A stretch of DNA of 48,045 nucleotides from Lysobacterales bacterium. GTDB lineage: Bacteria; Pseudomonadota; Gammaproteobacteria; Xanthomonadales; SZUA-5. Made by a program: the position numbers and the translations under genes. Of the stretch, positions 7,115 through 15,473 are shown piece by piece. The DNA lies in NCBI GenBank assembly GCA_022844165.1, contig JALHMH010000036.1:1-48045 (forward strand), given 5' to 3'. Numbering within the stretch: position 1 is the stretch's first letter; every line of letters starts with the position of its first letter. The notes beneath the pieces are model-generated. The model made no database searches and was not told the origin of the DNA. It saw nothing but the letters and a program-made list of their open reading frames with translations.

Positions 7115-8797
7115 CTACAAATTTGCCGAAGGGAGCACGTGCTCGGACTGATGGAACCCATGGCACGCAATACAGGTACTCGGGAGTAACTCCTGGTGAT
7201 GCTCACCTGCGTGGCACTGACGGCAGTTAGTGATTTCGGGAATCAGCAAATCGGCGCTCGCCTGCGATTGACTCGCGATGTGGCAGGCTTCGCAGTCCAT
7301 CGTGACGTGGGCGTTGTGCGTGAAGCGCGATTTTTCGTACCACTGGCCTGCCACCCGCACGGGAGCAACCTGCCAGCCGCCCCGGACTGCGGCGGGGTCT
7401 TTGCTGACGCTATGACACACGCCGCAGGCCCGCCCAGAAAACAGCGTATCGGTGGTCTGGGTGGACTTTTGTTGCGCCCAGGCAAGCGCCTCGCGACGCT
7501 CTTCTTGCGACGGCGGCGGCTGTCCAGGACGCCGCCGTTGGCGCACGATCACGGGCGCGGTGACATCGTCGTAACCACCTTCCAGGGCGACTTTTGCGTA
7601 GAACTCATCGAGCATGTATTGCACAGCCGCAACGTCGGCGTGCGGCACCTGACGGTCTGGGATTCGCAGATCGAAATCCAGGCGATGGCAGTCCTGGCAG
7701 TGCTGCTCAAAATCGATTGGTGCGATCAGCGCACCACCGGGCTCGGCGGTATGGCAATCGGCGCAAACCAGGTTCACCGTTCCGCTTGGGCTGGTCACAC
7801 CACGCTCGCGCAAATGCGTGGCGTGCGGGAACTTGAGCCCGGAGCTTTCGATCAGCGGGATCTGGTCCATGCTCGTGCGCACAGGCGCAAAACTCCCGTC
7901 TTCGGCCCAGGCAGGCAGCAGCACACTGAACTGCGGATGCGAGCGTCCGAAGTCTTCCACATTGGTCAATAGCGTTTGATTCGGAATGCGTTCAGTCAAA
8001 TTGCGATGACAATCGGAGCACAGGATCTGGTCGTTGCGCACCAGGCCTTCATTGCCGTTGTGGTCGCGATGGCAATGCGCGCAACGGGCCTCGGCAATGT
8101 CTGGTAGCGGGAACTGTGCCGGATCGGCGTGCGCCGGCGTGGCGGTGTGGCAGGCCACACACTTTTCATCTTGCACAACTTCGAACGGCTCGCCGTGGCA
8201 GGCCTGACAATCGCCTGCCATCGTGTGGTGCGCGTCGTGCAGACGTCCGGTGTCCCAGGCGTTTATCGCGACCATCGGCATGTGCTCCGTCGCGATGCGC
8301 AGCGTCGGTACATAGTGCGCCGCCAAGGGAATACCCAAACCGATGATCAGCATCGAGACCAGTCCGATCCACGCCGCGCGGCGTTTGCCGGCGCCCGCTT
8401 CGGCCAGTGTCATTGGTAGCGCTTCGGCGTCTTCGCGGGCGGCAACTTCGGTTTTGTCGACCAACGACACTTCCACCGCGGCTTCGAAGTCCTTCGGTGG
8501 ATCGACCAGCGTGATGCGCGTATTGCCGACCTCGATCTGGCTGCCAGAGGTGGCGGTCGCGTTTTGTTCGAGTCTGCCGTCCAGACGAATGCCGGAGGCG
8601 ACCAATGCCTCAATACGGTAGCGGCCGTTGCCCAGCACAGTGACGGTGGCATGCTCCAGAGCAGCCCGTAGATCGTTGACGAAAATCGCTTGATCGGCGG
8701 CGCGGCCGATGCTCAGCGTATCGCCAAAGTGGATTTCCTCCTCGTACGAGACGCTGCCTTTGCCTTTTTTGACGACGCGGCGAATGTGCCATTTCAT
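7115..8797 (-). CDS. FHA domain - TM - decaheme cytochrome c
   Basis: A 560-aa fusion. Residues 1-100 resemble a cytosolic FHA domain (FGDTLSIGRAADQAIFVND). Residues 141-162 are one transmembrane helix (AAWIGLVSMLIIGLGIPLAA). The remainder is periplasmic and has ten CXXCH haem c sites: CQACH, CVACH, CAHCH, CSDCH, CADCH, CQDCH, CGVCH, CEACH, CRQCH, CIACH. Many extra histidines can supply distal ligands. It is the last gene of a three-gene operon, starting 10 bp after the membrane protein. The expected role is to carry electrons across the periplasm. The FHA SRxH signature is degenerate (A-L-E-H at 46-49), so phosphopeptide binding is doubtful. The physiological acceptor is unknown. Confidence 0.9.
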   Translation of the reverse strand: MKWHIRRVVKKGKGSVSYEEEIHFGDTLSIGRAADQAIFVNDLRAALEHATVTVLGNGRYRIEALVASGIRLDGRLEQNATATSGSQIEVGNTRITLVDPPKDFEAAVEVSLVDKTEVAAREDAEALPMTLAEAGAGKRRAAWIGLVSMLIIGLGIPLAAHYVPTLRIATEHMPMVAINAWDTGRLHDAHHTMAGDCQACHGEPFEVVQDEKCVACHTATPAHADPAQFPLPDIAEARCAHCHRDHNGNEGLVRNDQILCSDCHRNLTERIPNQTLLTNVEDFGRSHPQFSVLLPAWAEDGSFAPVRTSMDQIPLIESSGLKFPHATHLRERGVTSPSGTVNLVCADCHTAEPGGALIAPIDFEQHCQDCHRLDFDLRIPDRQVPHADVAAVQYMLDEFYAKVALEGGYDDVTAPVIVRQRRRPGQPPPSQEERREALAWAQQKSTQTTDTLFSGRACGVCHSVSKDPAAVRGGWQVAPVRVAGQWYEKSRFTHNAHVTMDCEACHIASQSQASADLLIPEITNCRQCHAGEHHQELLPSTCIACHGFHQSEHVLPSANL

Positions 8798-8807
8798 CGC
8801 TGCGCCC

Positions 8808-9701
8808 TCACCAGTAGAAAAACACAGACAGGATGTGTGCGGTCAAGGCGCCAAGCAGCGCGAGCGACAGCGGCACGTGAATGTACAGCCAGATTTCCAT
8901 CAGTGCCTGCAACTGGATGTCTCGCGCGACGCGGCTGGCAAGCGCACGTTTGCGCGACACCAGATCGATCAGGCGGCGCAGCGTGTCGCTTTGCACGTCG
9001 TTGGCTTGATTGGCTAGAAAGTCGACCATCACAACCATGGTTTGCCCCGAGCGGTGTTGTTTGTCGGCGGTCGCAGCCTGCGTGACGGCTTCTTTGAGTC
9101 GCGTCAAGGCCTGGCCCGAGTCGTCTTTTGCCGTGAGCTGTGCCCAGAGCCCGCCGCCGAGCCTGGTGTTCTGGATCGATCGCAGAATCGCATCGTGCAC
9201 CGATTTGTCGACCTTGTCCGCCAGTTGCAGCGCTTGTGCGTCGAGTTCGCGAATCTCTGCCACCATCGCTTCGCGGGTCGCACTGGCGCGATTGCGCGTC
9301 ATCAGCGCCGGGTACCGCAGGTATGCGTAGACACCGAAAAATCCGCTGAAGATCACCAGCAACATCAGCACCAGGGCCAGCGTATGGATGTTCCAGCCGA
9401 CCTGGAATCCCGAGTGCAGCAAACTGATCAGTATCAGCGAGGTGCCCAGATACACGTGCGCACTCAACCAGCCACGCGCCGTGCCGATCGCTCGTCCATA
9501 GCGGCGTTTGCGGATGCCGAACCACAGCAACCACACGATTAATACCGCGCCGATCGTGCCTAAGGTATAGCCCAACCACGAGCCGCCATTTGGCACGCCG
9601 ATCGGATCGTGCCACAGGTACGCCGTCAGTGAGCCTGCGCACAGCAAGATCGATACCCAAAGGTAGCGATAGCTGCGGAAATTAAGGATCGAGTCATGCA
9701 T
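8808..9701 (-). CDS. Polytopic membrane protein, putative cytochrome b-type electron carrier
   Basis: A 297-aa protein with hydrophobic segments near 12-30, 42-62, 80-98, 105-128 and 270-295. Histidines lie in or next to membrane helices: His82 (LSAHVYLG), His96 (LLHSGF), His106 (NIHTLA), and two near the end (YIHVPLS, TAHILSVFFYW). This arrangement suits haem b, as in ferric reductase/b561-like proteins. A soluble helical segment (about 135-260) interrupts the membrane part. It lies between a cytosolic FAD/Fe-S gene and a decaheme cytochrome gene, so it may pass electrons through the membrane. I chose the start MHDSILNFRS; the frame stays open upstream only because of the 42-bp repeat array. 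No strong ribosome-binding site is visible. Confidence 0.75.
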   Translation of the reverse strand: MHDSILNFRSYRYLWVSILLCAGSLTAYLWHDPIGVPNGGSWLGYTLGTIGAVLIVWLLWFGIRKRRYGRAIGTARGWLSAHVYLGTSLILISLLHSGFQVGWNIHTLALVLMLLVIFSGFFGVYAYLRYPALMTRNRASATREAMVAEIRELDAQALQLADKVDKSVHDAILRSIQNTRLGGGLWAQLTAKDDSGQALTRLKEAVTQAATADKQHRSGQTMVVMVDFLANQANDVQSDTLRRLIDLVSRKRALASRVARDIQLQALMEIWLYIHVPLSLALLGALTAHILSVFFYW

Positions 9702-9714
9702 GGTGGGGCGCGAG

Positions 9715-9978
9715 ACCGAGAGGGCGTGCGGGGCACGGGGCACGGTACAGCAATTGCGGGGCACGGGGCGTGGGGCACGTGGCACGGTACAGCAATTGCG
9801 GGGCACGGGGCGTGGGGCACGGGGCACGGTACAGCAATTGCGGGTCACGGGGCGTGGGGCACGTGGCACGGTACAGCAATAGCGGGTCACGGGGCGTGGG
9901 GCACGTGGCACGGTACAGCAATTGCGGGGCACGGGGCGTGGGGCACGGGCCACGGTACAGCAATTGCGGGGCACGGTA
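9715..9978. repeat. Minisatellite: six copies of a 42-bp G-rich unit
   Basis: The landmark CACGGTACAGCAAT recurs at 9741, 9783, 9825, 9867, 9909 and 9951, exactly 42 bp apart each time. Units differ only at a few positions (CACGTGGCAC against CACGGGGCAC, CAATTGC against CAATAGC). The top strand carries repeated GGGG tracts. The array lies in the 401-bp gap between two genes of the decaheme operon and begins about 14 bp upstream of the membrane-protein start codon. Because 42 is divisible by three, frames run open through it, giving spurious 14-residue protein repeats. Confidence 0.95.
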
Positions 9979-10043
9979 GAGCGAGGAAGGGGGCGTAGGG
10001 CGCAGGCTAAGGGACAAGCGTCGACCGCACCACAACACGTGCA

Positions 10044-10088
10044 CCCGTGCCCCGTGCCCCACGTCCCGTGCCCCGCTCTTGCTGTTCC
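10044..10088. repeat. Inverted copy of the 42-bp minisatellite unit
   Basis: The reverse complement of this stretch matches one array unit at most positions (GCGGGGCACGGGACGTGGGG against GCGGGGCACGGGGCGTGGGG, then ACAGCAA). It is separated from the direct array by about 65 bp and could pair with any of the six units. It lies 15 bp downstream of the stop of the FAD/Fe-S gene, on the operon's transcribed strand. Confidence 0.75.
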
Positions 10089-10102
10089 GCCCCATCACAA
10101 CA

Positions 10103-12493
10103 TCAAGGCGCCCGCGCATACGCGTACTCCGGCAACTGCTCCGGGCTGATGCGGATCGCCGCGCCCGTGGGACAGGCGCGCACGCAGGCTGCGCCGCCTT
10201 TAATGTCTTTGCACATATCGCACTTGACTGCTTTCTTCTCGTGGCTATCGGGATCGTATGGCGATTCGCCGGGGCCAGGGCCGGCGCCGAACAGCAGCCA
10301 CTGTAACAGGCCCGGTTTTTTCTTCGGTTTGGCGGCCATATGGATCACGCCATACGGGCAATTGCGTTCACAGTTGCCGCAGCCAATGCAGTTGTCGGCG
10401 ATGAAAACTTCGCCATTGGGCGCCCGGTGGATCGCATCTGGCGGGCAGTCCTTCATGCAGTGCGGATGCTCGCAATGGCGACAACTGGTTGGCACGTGAA
10501 CGTTGGCGAAGGTCGGACCGGCTTCGCGATCCAATCGTGAGGTGCCTCCGTGAGTCTCCGCGCAGGCTTTTTCGCAATTGTCGCAGCGCACGCATAACGA
10601 CTCGTCGATCAGCAACACGTCCGTTGCCTCGCCGACGCCCTGGCCGATCAAGAACGAAATGACGTCGCCGCTGGAGGCGCCGGCTTGCGTGGTAATGTTC
10701 TCGGCGGTTCGCTGTTTGACTTCGTTCGCCAGCTTCATTCGCAGCATCGGATTTTGTGCCAGCAGCTTGCGAAATGCGTCGCGTTCGACGCGGATCGTCT
10801 CGGTCGCAATCGCTGCTTTGGCGGTAGCCGAACGCTTGCCGCCGCCGAGCAGCGCCATTTCGCCCACATAGTTGCCGGCCGGCACATAGCTCAGCACGAT
10901 TTCGCGACCGGCGATCTGCCGCGAAATCGTCAGCGAGCCAACGCGAACGAGGTGCAGACAGTCGCCATCTTCGCCCTCGCGGAACAACACGTCGCCGGCT
11001 TTGAAACGCTGCAAGGTTGCGCCTTTGACGACATCGCGAATCTGCACTGCGGTTGCTTCTTCGCCGAATCGCGCGCGAATCGCGCGTTCGACGAAGACCT
11101 GGTCGATCATCTTTTTCACCGCATCGACCGAGTTAATGAGTCTTTTCATCGAACGGCGTGGTGTTTCGATCAGCACGCAGCTCTTGCCGGCGACCACGGT
11201 AGCGGTTCTGCGGCGACCCGAAATCAGGCTCATTTCGCCGAAAAACTCGCCCGGATTCAGTACGACACGTTTGTCGCCGCTGTCGTCCATCAGCACTTCC
11301 ACGTGGCCATCAACCAGGCAGTAGAAGCTGTTCGTGTAGTCGTTGCGCTTGAAGATCGCCTCTCCCGATTTTGGCGCAAGCAGCGTCGAGTCGATCATGA
11401 ACTCGCGCAATTGCAGGGGCGTAATCGTGGCCAGGAGCGGCACCGCATTCTGGATCTTCTGCAGCGTTGCGTTGACGCTCTTAAAGCCTGGCATCGATTC
11501 GAACTTCGCTCGCAGCAGCGGCTCGTCGGCGGGTTCCACGCTGCGACCCAAAATGTACTCGACGACCTCGTAACCCTGGTTCATCGCCTGCTTGATCAGC
11601 GGATAACCGCCCAATGCGCCGACGATGTACAACCCTGGCACATTGCTCTCGTACTTCTCGCTGATGGCGGGCACTGCCGCGGGATCGTCGTTCGGGAACT
11701 TAACGCCGCAAGCTTCGACAAACGTCCGCGGTGGATTCGCTCCAAGGCGGGCGATGATCCGATCGCACAGCACCTGCGCACGCCCCTTGGGCGTATTCAA
11801 GATCATGCGCCCCGGTTTCTTGCCGACCGTCAACTTATCGATGCGCTCTGGCGCCGAGCCAAAAAAGCACTCGATGACGCCGTCTTCGATCGCCTTCTGG
11901 ATGGCGCGCAGATTGCCTTCTTTGGCGCGCGCGAACTCTTCCCTGCGATTGACGACGACGACCTGATTCTGTTTGGCCAGAGCCACGGCATTTTCGATGG
12001 CCGCATCGCCAGCACCGACAACGATGATCGTCTCACCCTCATACTCGTCCGGATCGTCGAGCGTGTACTGAACAAAAGGCGCGTCTTCGCCCGCGACGCC
12101 GAGCTTTCGGATGTTGCCTTGCAGGCCAATACCGAGAATGACGTTCCTGGCCTGGATCTTGTCGTTGCGGCCAATCGACAGCTCAAAACCGGCGTCGGTT
12201 TTTTTGATCGCCGTCACTTCGGCGCCGTGCCTGACGTTGACGCCCAGTTTGGCAACGTCCTGATCCCAGCTTTCGAGAATGGACTCGCGCGAGCCGGCCT
12301 GAAACTTGAGTGGCGAGCGCAGCGGCAGAGCCTCCGGCTCGGCCATGACGTGTTTGCCTTTCTGATAGCGATAAATGGTGTTCGACAGGTGCAGCGCGCC
12401 CTCCAGCAGGATATGCGGGACCTTGAGTTCTGCGGCACGCGCGGCGGCGCTGATTCCGCCCGGTCCGGAGCCGACAATCGCGATCTCGAACAT
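10103..12493 (-). CDS. FAD-dependent oxidoreductase with two cNMP-binding domains and a four-cluster ferredoxin region
   Basis: A 796-aa cytosolic fusion. Residues 1-330 form a thioredoxin-reductase-like FAD/NAD(P) module, with VGSGPGGISAAA at the N-terminus and IIVVGAGDAAIENA for the pyridine nucleotide. The redox CXXC of true thioredoxin reductases is missing, as in YpdA-type enzymes. Two cyclic-nucleotide-binding domains follow (about 370-470 and 485-600), with consensus Glu and Arg in FGEMSLISGRRRTATV and GEMALLGGGKRSATA. The tail (about 630-790) has cysteine sets CVRCDNCEKAC, CRHCEHPHCMKDC, CIGCGNCERNC and CDMCKD...CVRAC, enough for four [4Fe-4S] clusters. It probably passes NAD(P)H electrons to the downstream membrane and haem proteins under cNMP control. 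The start has GAGGAAG ahead of it. Confidence 0.92.
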   Translation of the reverse strand: MFEIAIVGSGPGGISAAARAAELKVPHILLEGALHLSNTIYRYQKGKHVMAEPEALPLRSPLKFQAGSRESILESWDQDVAKLGVNVRHGAEVTAIKKTDAGFELSIGRNDKIQARNVILGIGLQGNIRKLGVAGEDAPFVQYTLDDPDEYEGETIIVVGAGDAAIENAVALAKQNQVVVVNRREEFARAKEGNLRAIQKAIEDGVIECFFGSAPERIDKLTVGKKPGRMILNTPKGRAQVLCDRIIARLGANPPRTFVEACGVKFPNDDPAAVPAISEKYESNVPGLYIVGALGGYPLIKQAMNQGYEVVEYILGRSVEPADEPLLRAKFESMPGFKSVNATLQKIQNAVPLLATITPLQLREFMIDSTLLAPKSGEAIFKRNDYTNSFYCLVDGHVEVLMDDSGDKRVVLNPGEFFGEMSLISGRRRTATVVAGKSCVLIETPRRSMKRLINSVDAVKKMIDQVFVERAIRARFGEEATAVQIRDVVKGATLQRFKAGDVLFREGEDGDCLHLVRVGSLTISRQIAGREIVLSYVPAGNYVGEMALLGGGKRSATAKAAIATETIRVERDAFRKLLAQNPMLRMKLANEVKQRTAENITTQAGASSGDVISFLIGQGVGEATDVLLIDESLCVRCDNCEKACAETHGGTSRLDREAGPTFANVHVPTSCRHCEHPHCMKDCPPDAIHRAPNGEVFIADNCIGCGNCERNCPYGVIHMAAKPKKKPGLLQWLLFGAGPGPGESPYDPDSHEKKAVKCDMCKDIKGGAACVRACPTGAAIRISPEQLPEYAYARAP

Positions 12494-12679
12494 GCGCTTC
12501 CTCGCGCGTCATGGATCGGTGAAGTATGCCTAATGCACCGCGATGCGTGCGATCAGCAACAAAGCCCAAAGCGGTTCAAACAATCCACCGCTGGAGCTGG
12601 CGGTTGCGCAGGATGCTCCGTTCGACTTGATACGCCCGCGTCGTTCCGCGCGTTCTCAATTTCGGCCCAGCGGCGTTTT

Positions 12680-13780
12680 TCAGTACACGCCACCAAGCAC
12701 GCGAGGGCCGCTTGCGCCGGTCACTTCGGCGCAGTTCCCAGCCTCGCGGCAGAGTGCGCGCCGGGCCAGCCACGCAAACGCAGCAGCTTCAACAAAATCT
12801 GGATCTAAACCGTGCTCACTGCTGTTGCTGAAGCGAATCGATCTGCCAAAATGTCGGTCGACAGCCGTTTTTGTATGTGCCAGAAGAGCGCGATTGTGCA
12901 CCCCGCCACCGCAAACAACCACTTCGGTCGTGTCGGGTTGCTCACGCGAGAGCGCGAGCGCAATGCTGCTTGCTGTCAGGGCAAGCAGCGTCGCTTGAAC
13001 ATCCGCAGGCCGGTCGGTGCCTCTTAACTTCGGTAGCAACCAACGCAGATTGAACATTTCCCGTCCGGTGCTCTTGGGTGCCGGTTGCGCAAAGTAAGAA
13101 TCGGCCAGCAGACGATCGAGCAAGGGTTCAATGATTGTTCCGGATGCGGCAAACGCGCCGCCCTCGTCGTGTACCACGCCCAGATGTTCTTGCGCCCAGG
13201 CGTCCAGCAGACAGTTGGCCGGGCCGGTGTCGAATCCACGTACAGGTTGGTCTTTGGCCAATAGCGTGAGATTGGCGATACCGCCAAGATTGAGAATCGC
13301 GCGAGGGCTTTCGCAGGCAAACAAAGCCGCATGCAGGCCGCACACCAGTGGTGCGCCCTGGCCGCCAGCGGCCATGTCGCGTCGGCGAAAGTCGGCGACG
13401 GTACAAATGCCGGTTGCTTCTGCAATTCGATTGGGATCGCCAATTTGCAGCGTGAACGGAAACCGATGTTGCGGCCGATGGCGGATGGTCTGCCCGTGCG
13501 AGCCGATCGCCCGGATCGTCGATGGATGCAGATTGGCGATGGCCAGGAGCGCATTGGCCGCATCGCCGAAAGCCATGCCCACTTCAACATCGATCGCGCC
13601 AAATTCGTCGACATTGATGCGATCGGCTTGCATCAGCGCCAGTAGCCGATGCCGCAGATCCGGGTCGTAGGGGAAAGTCTGCGCGGCGATCAATTTGAAG
13701 CCTGGTTCGAAGCACACCACGGCGGCATCGATTCCGTCCGCGCTGGTGCCAGAGATCAGACCTAGAAAGTGTTCTGCCAC
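12680..13780 (-). CDS. anmK: Anhydro-N-acetylmuramic acid kinase
   Basis: Cytosolic enzyme of peptidoglycan recycling that cleaves and phosphorylates 1,6-anhydro-MurNAc to MurNAc-6-phosphate. The 366 aa agree with the family. Visible motifs are the nucleotide-binding LGLISGTSADGIDAA at the start, AIGSHGQTIRH, ADFRRRDMAAGGQGAPLV, NLGGIANLT, GFDTGPANCLLDAW and VCGGGVHN. It starts with GTG at 13780; no earlier start fits the N-terminal motif. It follows the M23 endopeptidase gene by 14 bp on the same strand, a known Xanthomonas-type arrangement that couples wall cutting with wall recycling. Confidence 0.95.
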   Translation of the reverse strand: MAEHFLGLISGTSADGIDAAVVCFEPGFKLIAAQTFPYDPDLRHRLLALMQADRINVDEFGAIDVEVGMAFGDAANALLAIANLHPSTIRAIGSHGQTIRHRPQHRFPFTLQIGDPNRIAEATGICTVADFRRRDMAAGGQGAPLVCGLHAALFACESPRAILNLGGIANLTLLAKDQPVRGFDTGPANCLLDAWAQEHLGVVHDEGGAFAASGTIIEPLLDRLLADSYFAQPAPKSTGREMFNLRWLLPKLRGTDRPADVQATLLALTASSIALALSREQPDTTEVVVCGGGVHNRALLAHTKTAVDRHFGRSIRFSNSSEHGLDPDFVEAAAFAWLARRALCREAGNCAEVTGASGPRVLGGVY

Positions 13781-13794
13781 GGTAAAGCCGGGTT

Positions 13795-15303
13795 TCAGCG
13801 GACCGCCAGCGATTGGTCTTCGACCACGGCCAACGCTGTAGCGTACTGCTTCCGCGCATGATGGAATGCAGCGAGTTCGCTGCCACTGAGTGGCTCGGAC
13901 ACCGGGAGATCCACGCTCAATGGGTCGCGGTGCACACCGCCGACGCGGAATTCGTAGTGCAGATGCGGGCCGGTGGCCAGCCCGCTCATGCCCACATAGC
14001 CGATCACTTCGCCCTGTTGCACCTTGGCGCCTTTGGACAAGCCCTTGGCGAACCGCGACAGATGTGCATACAGCGTGGTGACTTGATTGCCGTGTTGCAG
14101 CTCGATCGTGCGACCGTAGCCGCTCTGGTTGCCCATGCTGCGCACCGTACCACTGCCGGCGGCGCGCACCGGCGTGCCGGTGGGGGCAGCATAATCGACG
14201 CCTTTGTGTGCCCGCATGCGGCCAAGAATGGGATGTTTGCGCGCCGACGAGAAGCGACTGGAAATGCGGGTGAACTCTACGGGGGTGCGAATAAATGCCT
14301 TGCGCAAGCTGCGGCCATCGGCGCGATAAAAGTCGCTGCGGCCACTGCTGTCAGTAAACCGGAAGGCTTCGTAGCGCTTGCCCTGGTTGACGAATATGGC
14401 GGCAATGACATCGCCGTCGCGCAGCCGTACGCCATCTCGATAGATCGATTCATAGACAACCGCGAACCGATCGCCATTGCGCAAGTCCTGGGCAAAATCG
14501 ATGTCGTAGTTGAACACCTCGGCGAGGCGCATGACCTGAGTATCTGATAGTCCGGCCGCTTCGCCAGCACCAAACAGGGACGAGGAGATCACCGCGCTAC
14601 CGTATTGCGTACGGCGCTCAAGCGCCCGCTGGATGGTGCGTTCATTGACGTTTGCGCCATCAATCTCGACCAGAACACGCTCGGTTTCGCTTCGATCGAA
14701 CTGCAGTGCTGTCAATTGGCCGGCCTTGGGGATCCGAAATGCAATCTGGTCGCCAGGATGTATCTGGATCAGAGCGCGAACGCTCTCGCTGGCATCCAGC
14801 AACCGGTGCATTGAGGTTGCCGACAAGCCAAGCCGCGAAAAGATGTTGCCCAGGGTCTCATTCCGACGAACGGTGACCACTTGCCAGCCGTCCTCAGTAT
14901 CGCTGCCCAAATACAAATCGGACTCCAGGGCCGAAACAGGGGCAGTAGCGACGGACAGCGTTTCGCTGGCGGGCGGCAGTTCCAGCGGCAGCTGCAGTTG
15001 TCTTGCGATCGGATCCGGGCGTATCACACCGGCAAAAACTGGCAGAACGACGAGACCGACAAGCACGACCGACAACGCTGCACCGCCGAGCAATGTGGTT
15101 TGCCGATTTCGTACGCCAAAGTGAAGTGCTCTGACGACGGCATTCAGACAGGCGTTGCGAAAACGCGACAGCGGCTTGATATGGACTGGACGTTGCTGAA
15201 AATGGCGGCGGACCGCTTGGCGCGATTGGGAAGAGCGGCGATGGCGCCAATCGGATTGATAGATCACGCGTGGTTTCCGCCCGAGAGTGACGGCGCGAAC
15301 CAT
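13795..15303 (-). CDS. M23 family murein DD-endopeptidase (MepM-like)
   Basis: A 502-aa envelope peptidase. A basic cytosolic N-terminus is followed by one membrane anchor (about 72-92, TLLGGAALSVVLVGLVVLPV). Then come a LysM/OapA-like region (VVTVRRNETLGNIFSRLGLS), a linker domain, and the C-terminal LytM/M23 zinc domain. Zinc ligands are in RMRAHKGVDYAAPTGTPV (H and D) and GPHLHYEFRV (HxH). Such enzymes cut peptide cross-links in peptidoglycan to allow insertion of new strands. It lies upstream of anmK. The 170-bp divergent gap to the desaturase gene must carry promoters for both; I see no convincing boxes. Confidence 0.93.
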   Translation of the reverse strand: MVRAVTLGRKPRVIYQSDWRHRRSSQSRQAVRRHFQQRPVHIKPLSRFRNACLNAVVRALHFGVRNRQTTLLGGAALSVVLVGLVVLPVFAGVIRPDPIARQLQLPLELPPASETLSVATAPVSALESDLYLGSDTEDGWQVVTVRRNETLGNIFSRLGLSATSMHRLLDASESVRALIQIHPGDQIAFRIPKAGQLTALQFDRSETERVLVEIDGANVNERTIQRALERRTQYGSAVISSSLFGAGEAAGLSDTQVMRLAEVFNYDIDFAQDLRNGDRFAVVYESIYRDGVRLRDGDVIAAIFVNQGKRYEAFRFTDSSGRSDFYRADGRSLRKAFIRTPVEFTRISSRFSSARKHPILGRMRAHKGVDYAAPTGTPVRAAGSGTVRSMGNQSGYGRTIELQHGNQVTTLYAHLSRFAKGLSKGAKVQQGEVIGYVGMSGLATGPHLHYEFRVGGVHRDPLSVDLPVSEPLSGSELAAFHHARKQYATALAVVEDQSLAVR

Positions 15304-15473
15304 ATCGACTCGCGAAGACTACGTCAAAACTTAAATTGGTGTTAAAGCAACAGTGTTGTGATTGCGCAACAATCCGCCGTGGACCTGGGTCCCAAGACCA
15401 TACCGACGCGTACCGTAGACCTTGAAACATTCCTTCCAGATACTTGGGCGTTTACTGCTCTGGAGAACAGACC

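Noticed and set aside
8808..9974. N-terminal extension of the membrane cytochrome with 14-residue repeats (CCTVPRAPRPVPRN)
   Set aside because: Produced by translating the minisatellite in an open frame; the membrane protein proper starts at MHDSILNF.
9715..9978. CRISPR array
   Set aside because: The 42-bp units are contiguous with no unique spacers and no cas genes nearby; it is a minisatellite.
10685..12808. 707-residue open frame antisense to the FAD/Fe-S gene
   Set aside because: Mirror frame of a GC-rich gene. The opposite strand has clear domains, and this frame has no recognisable motif.
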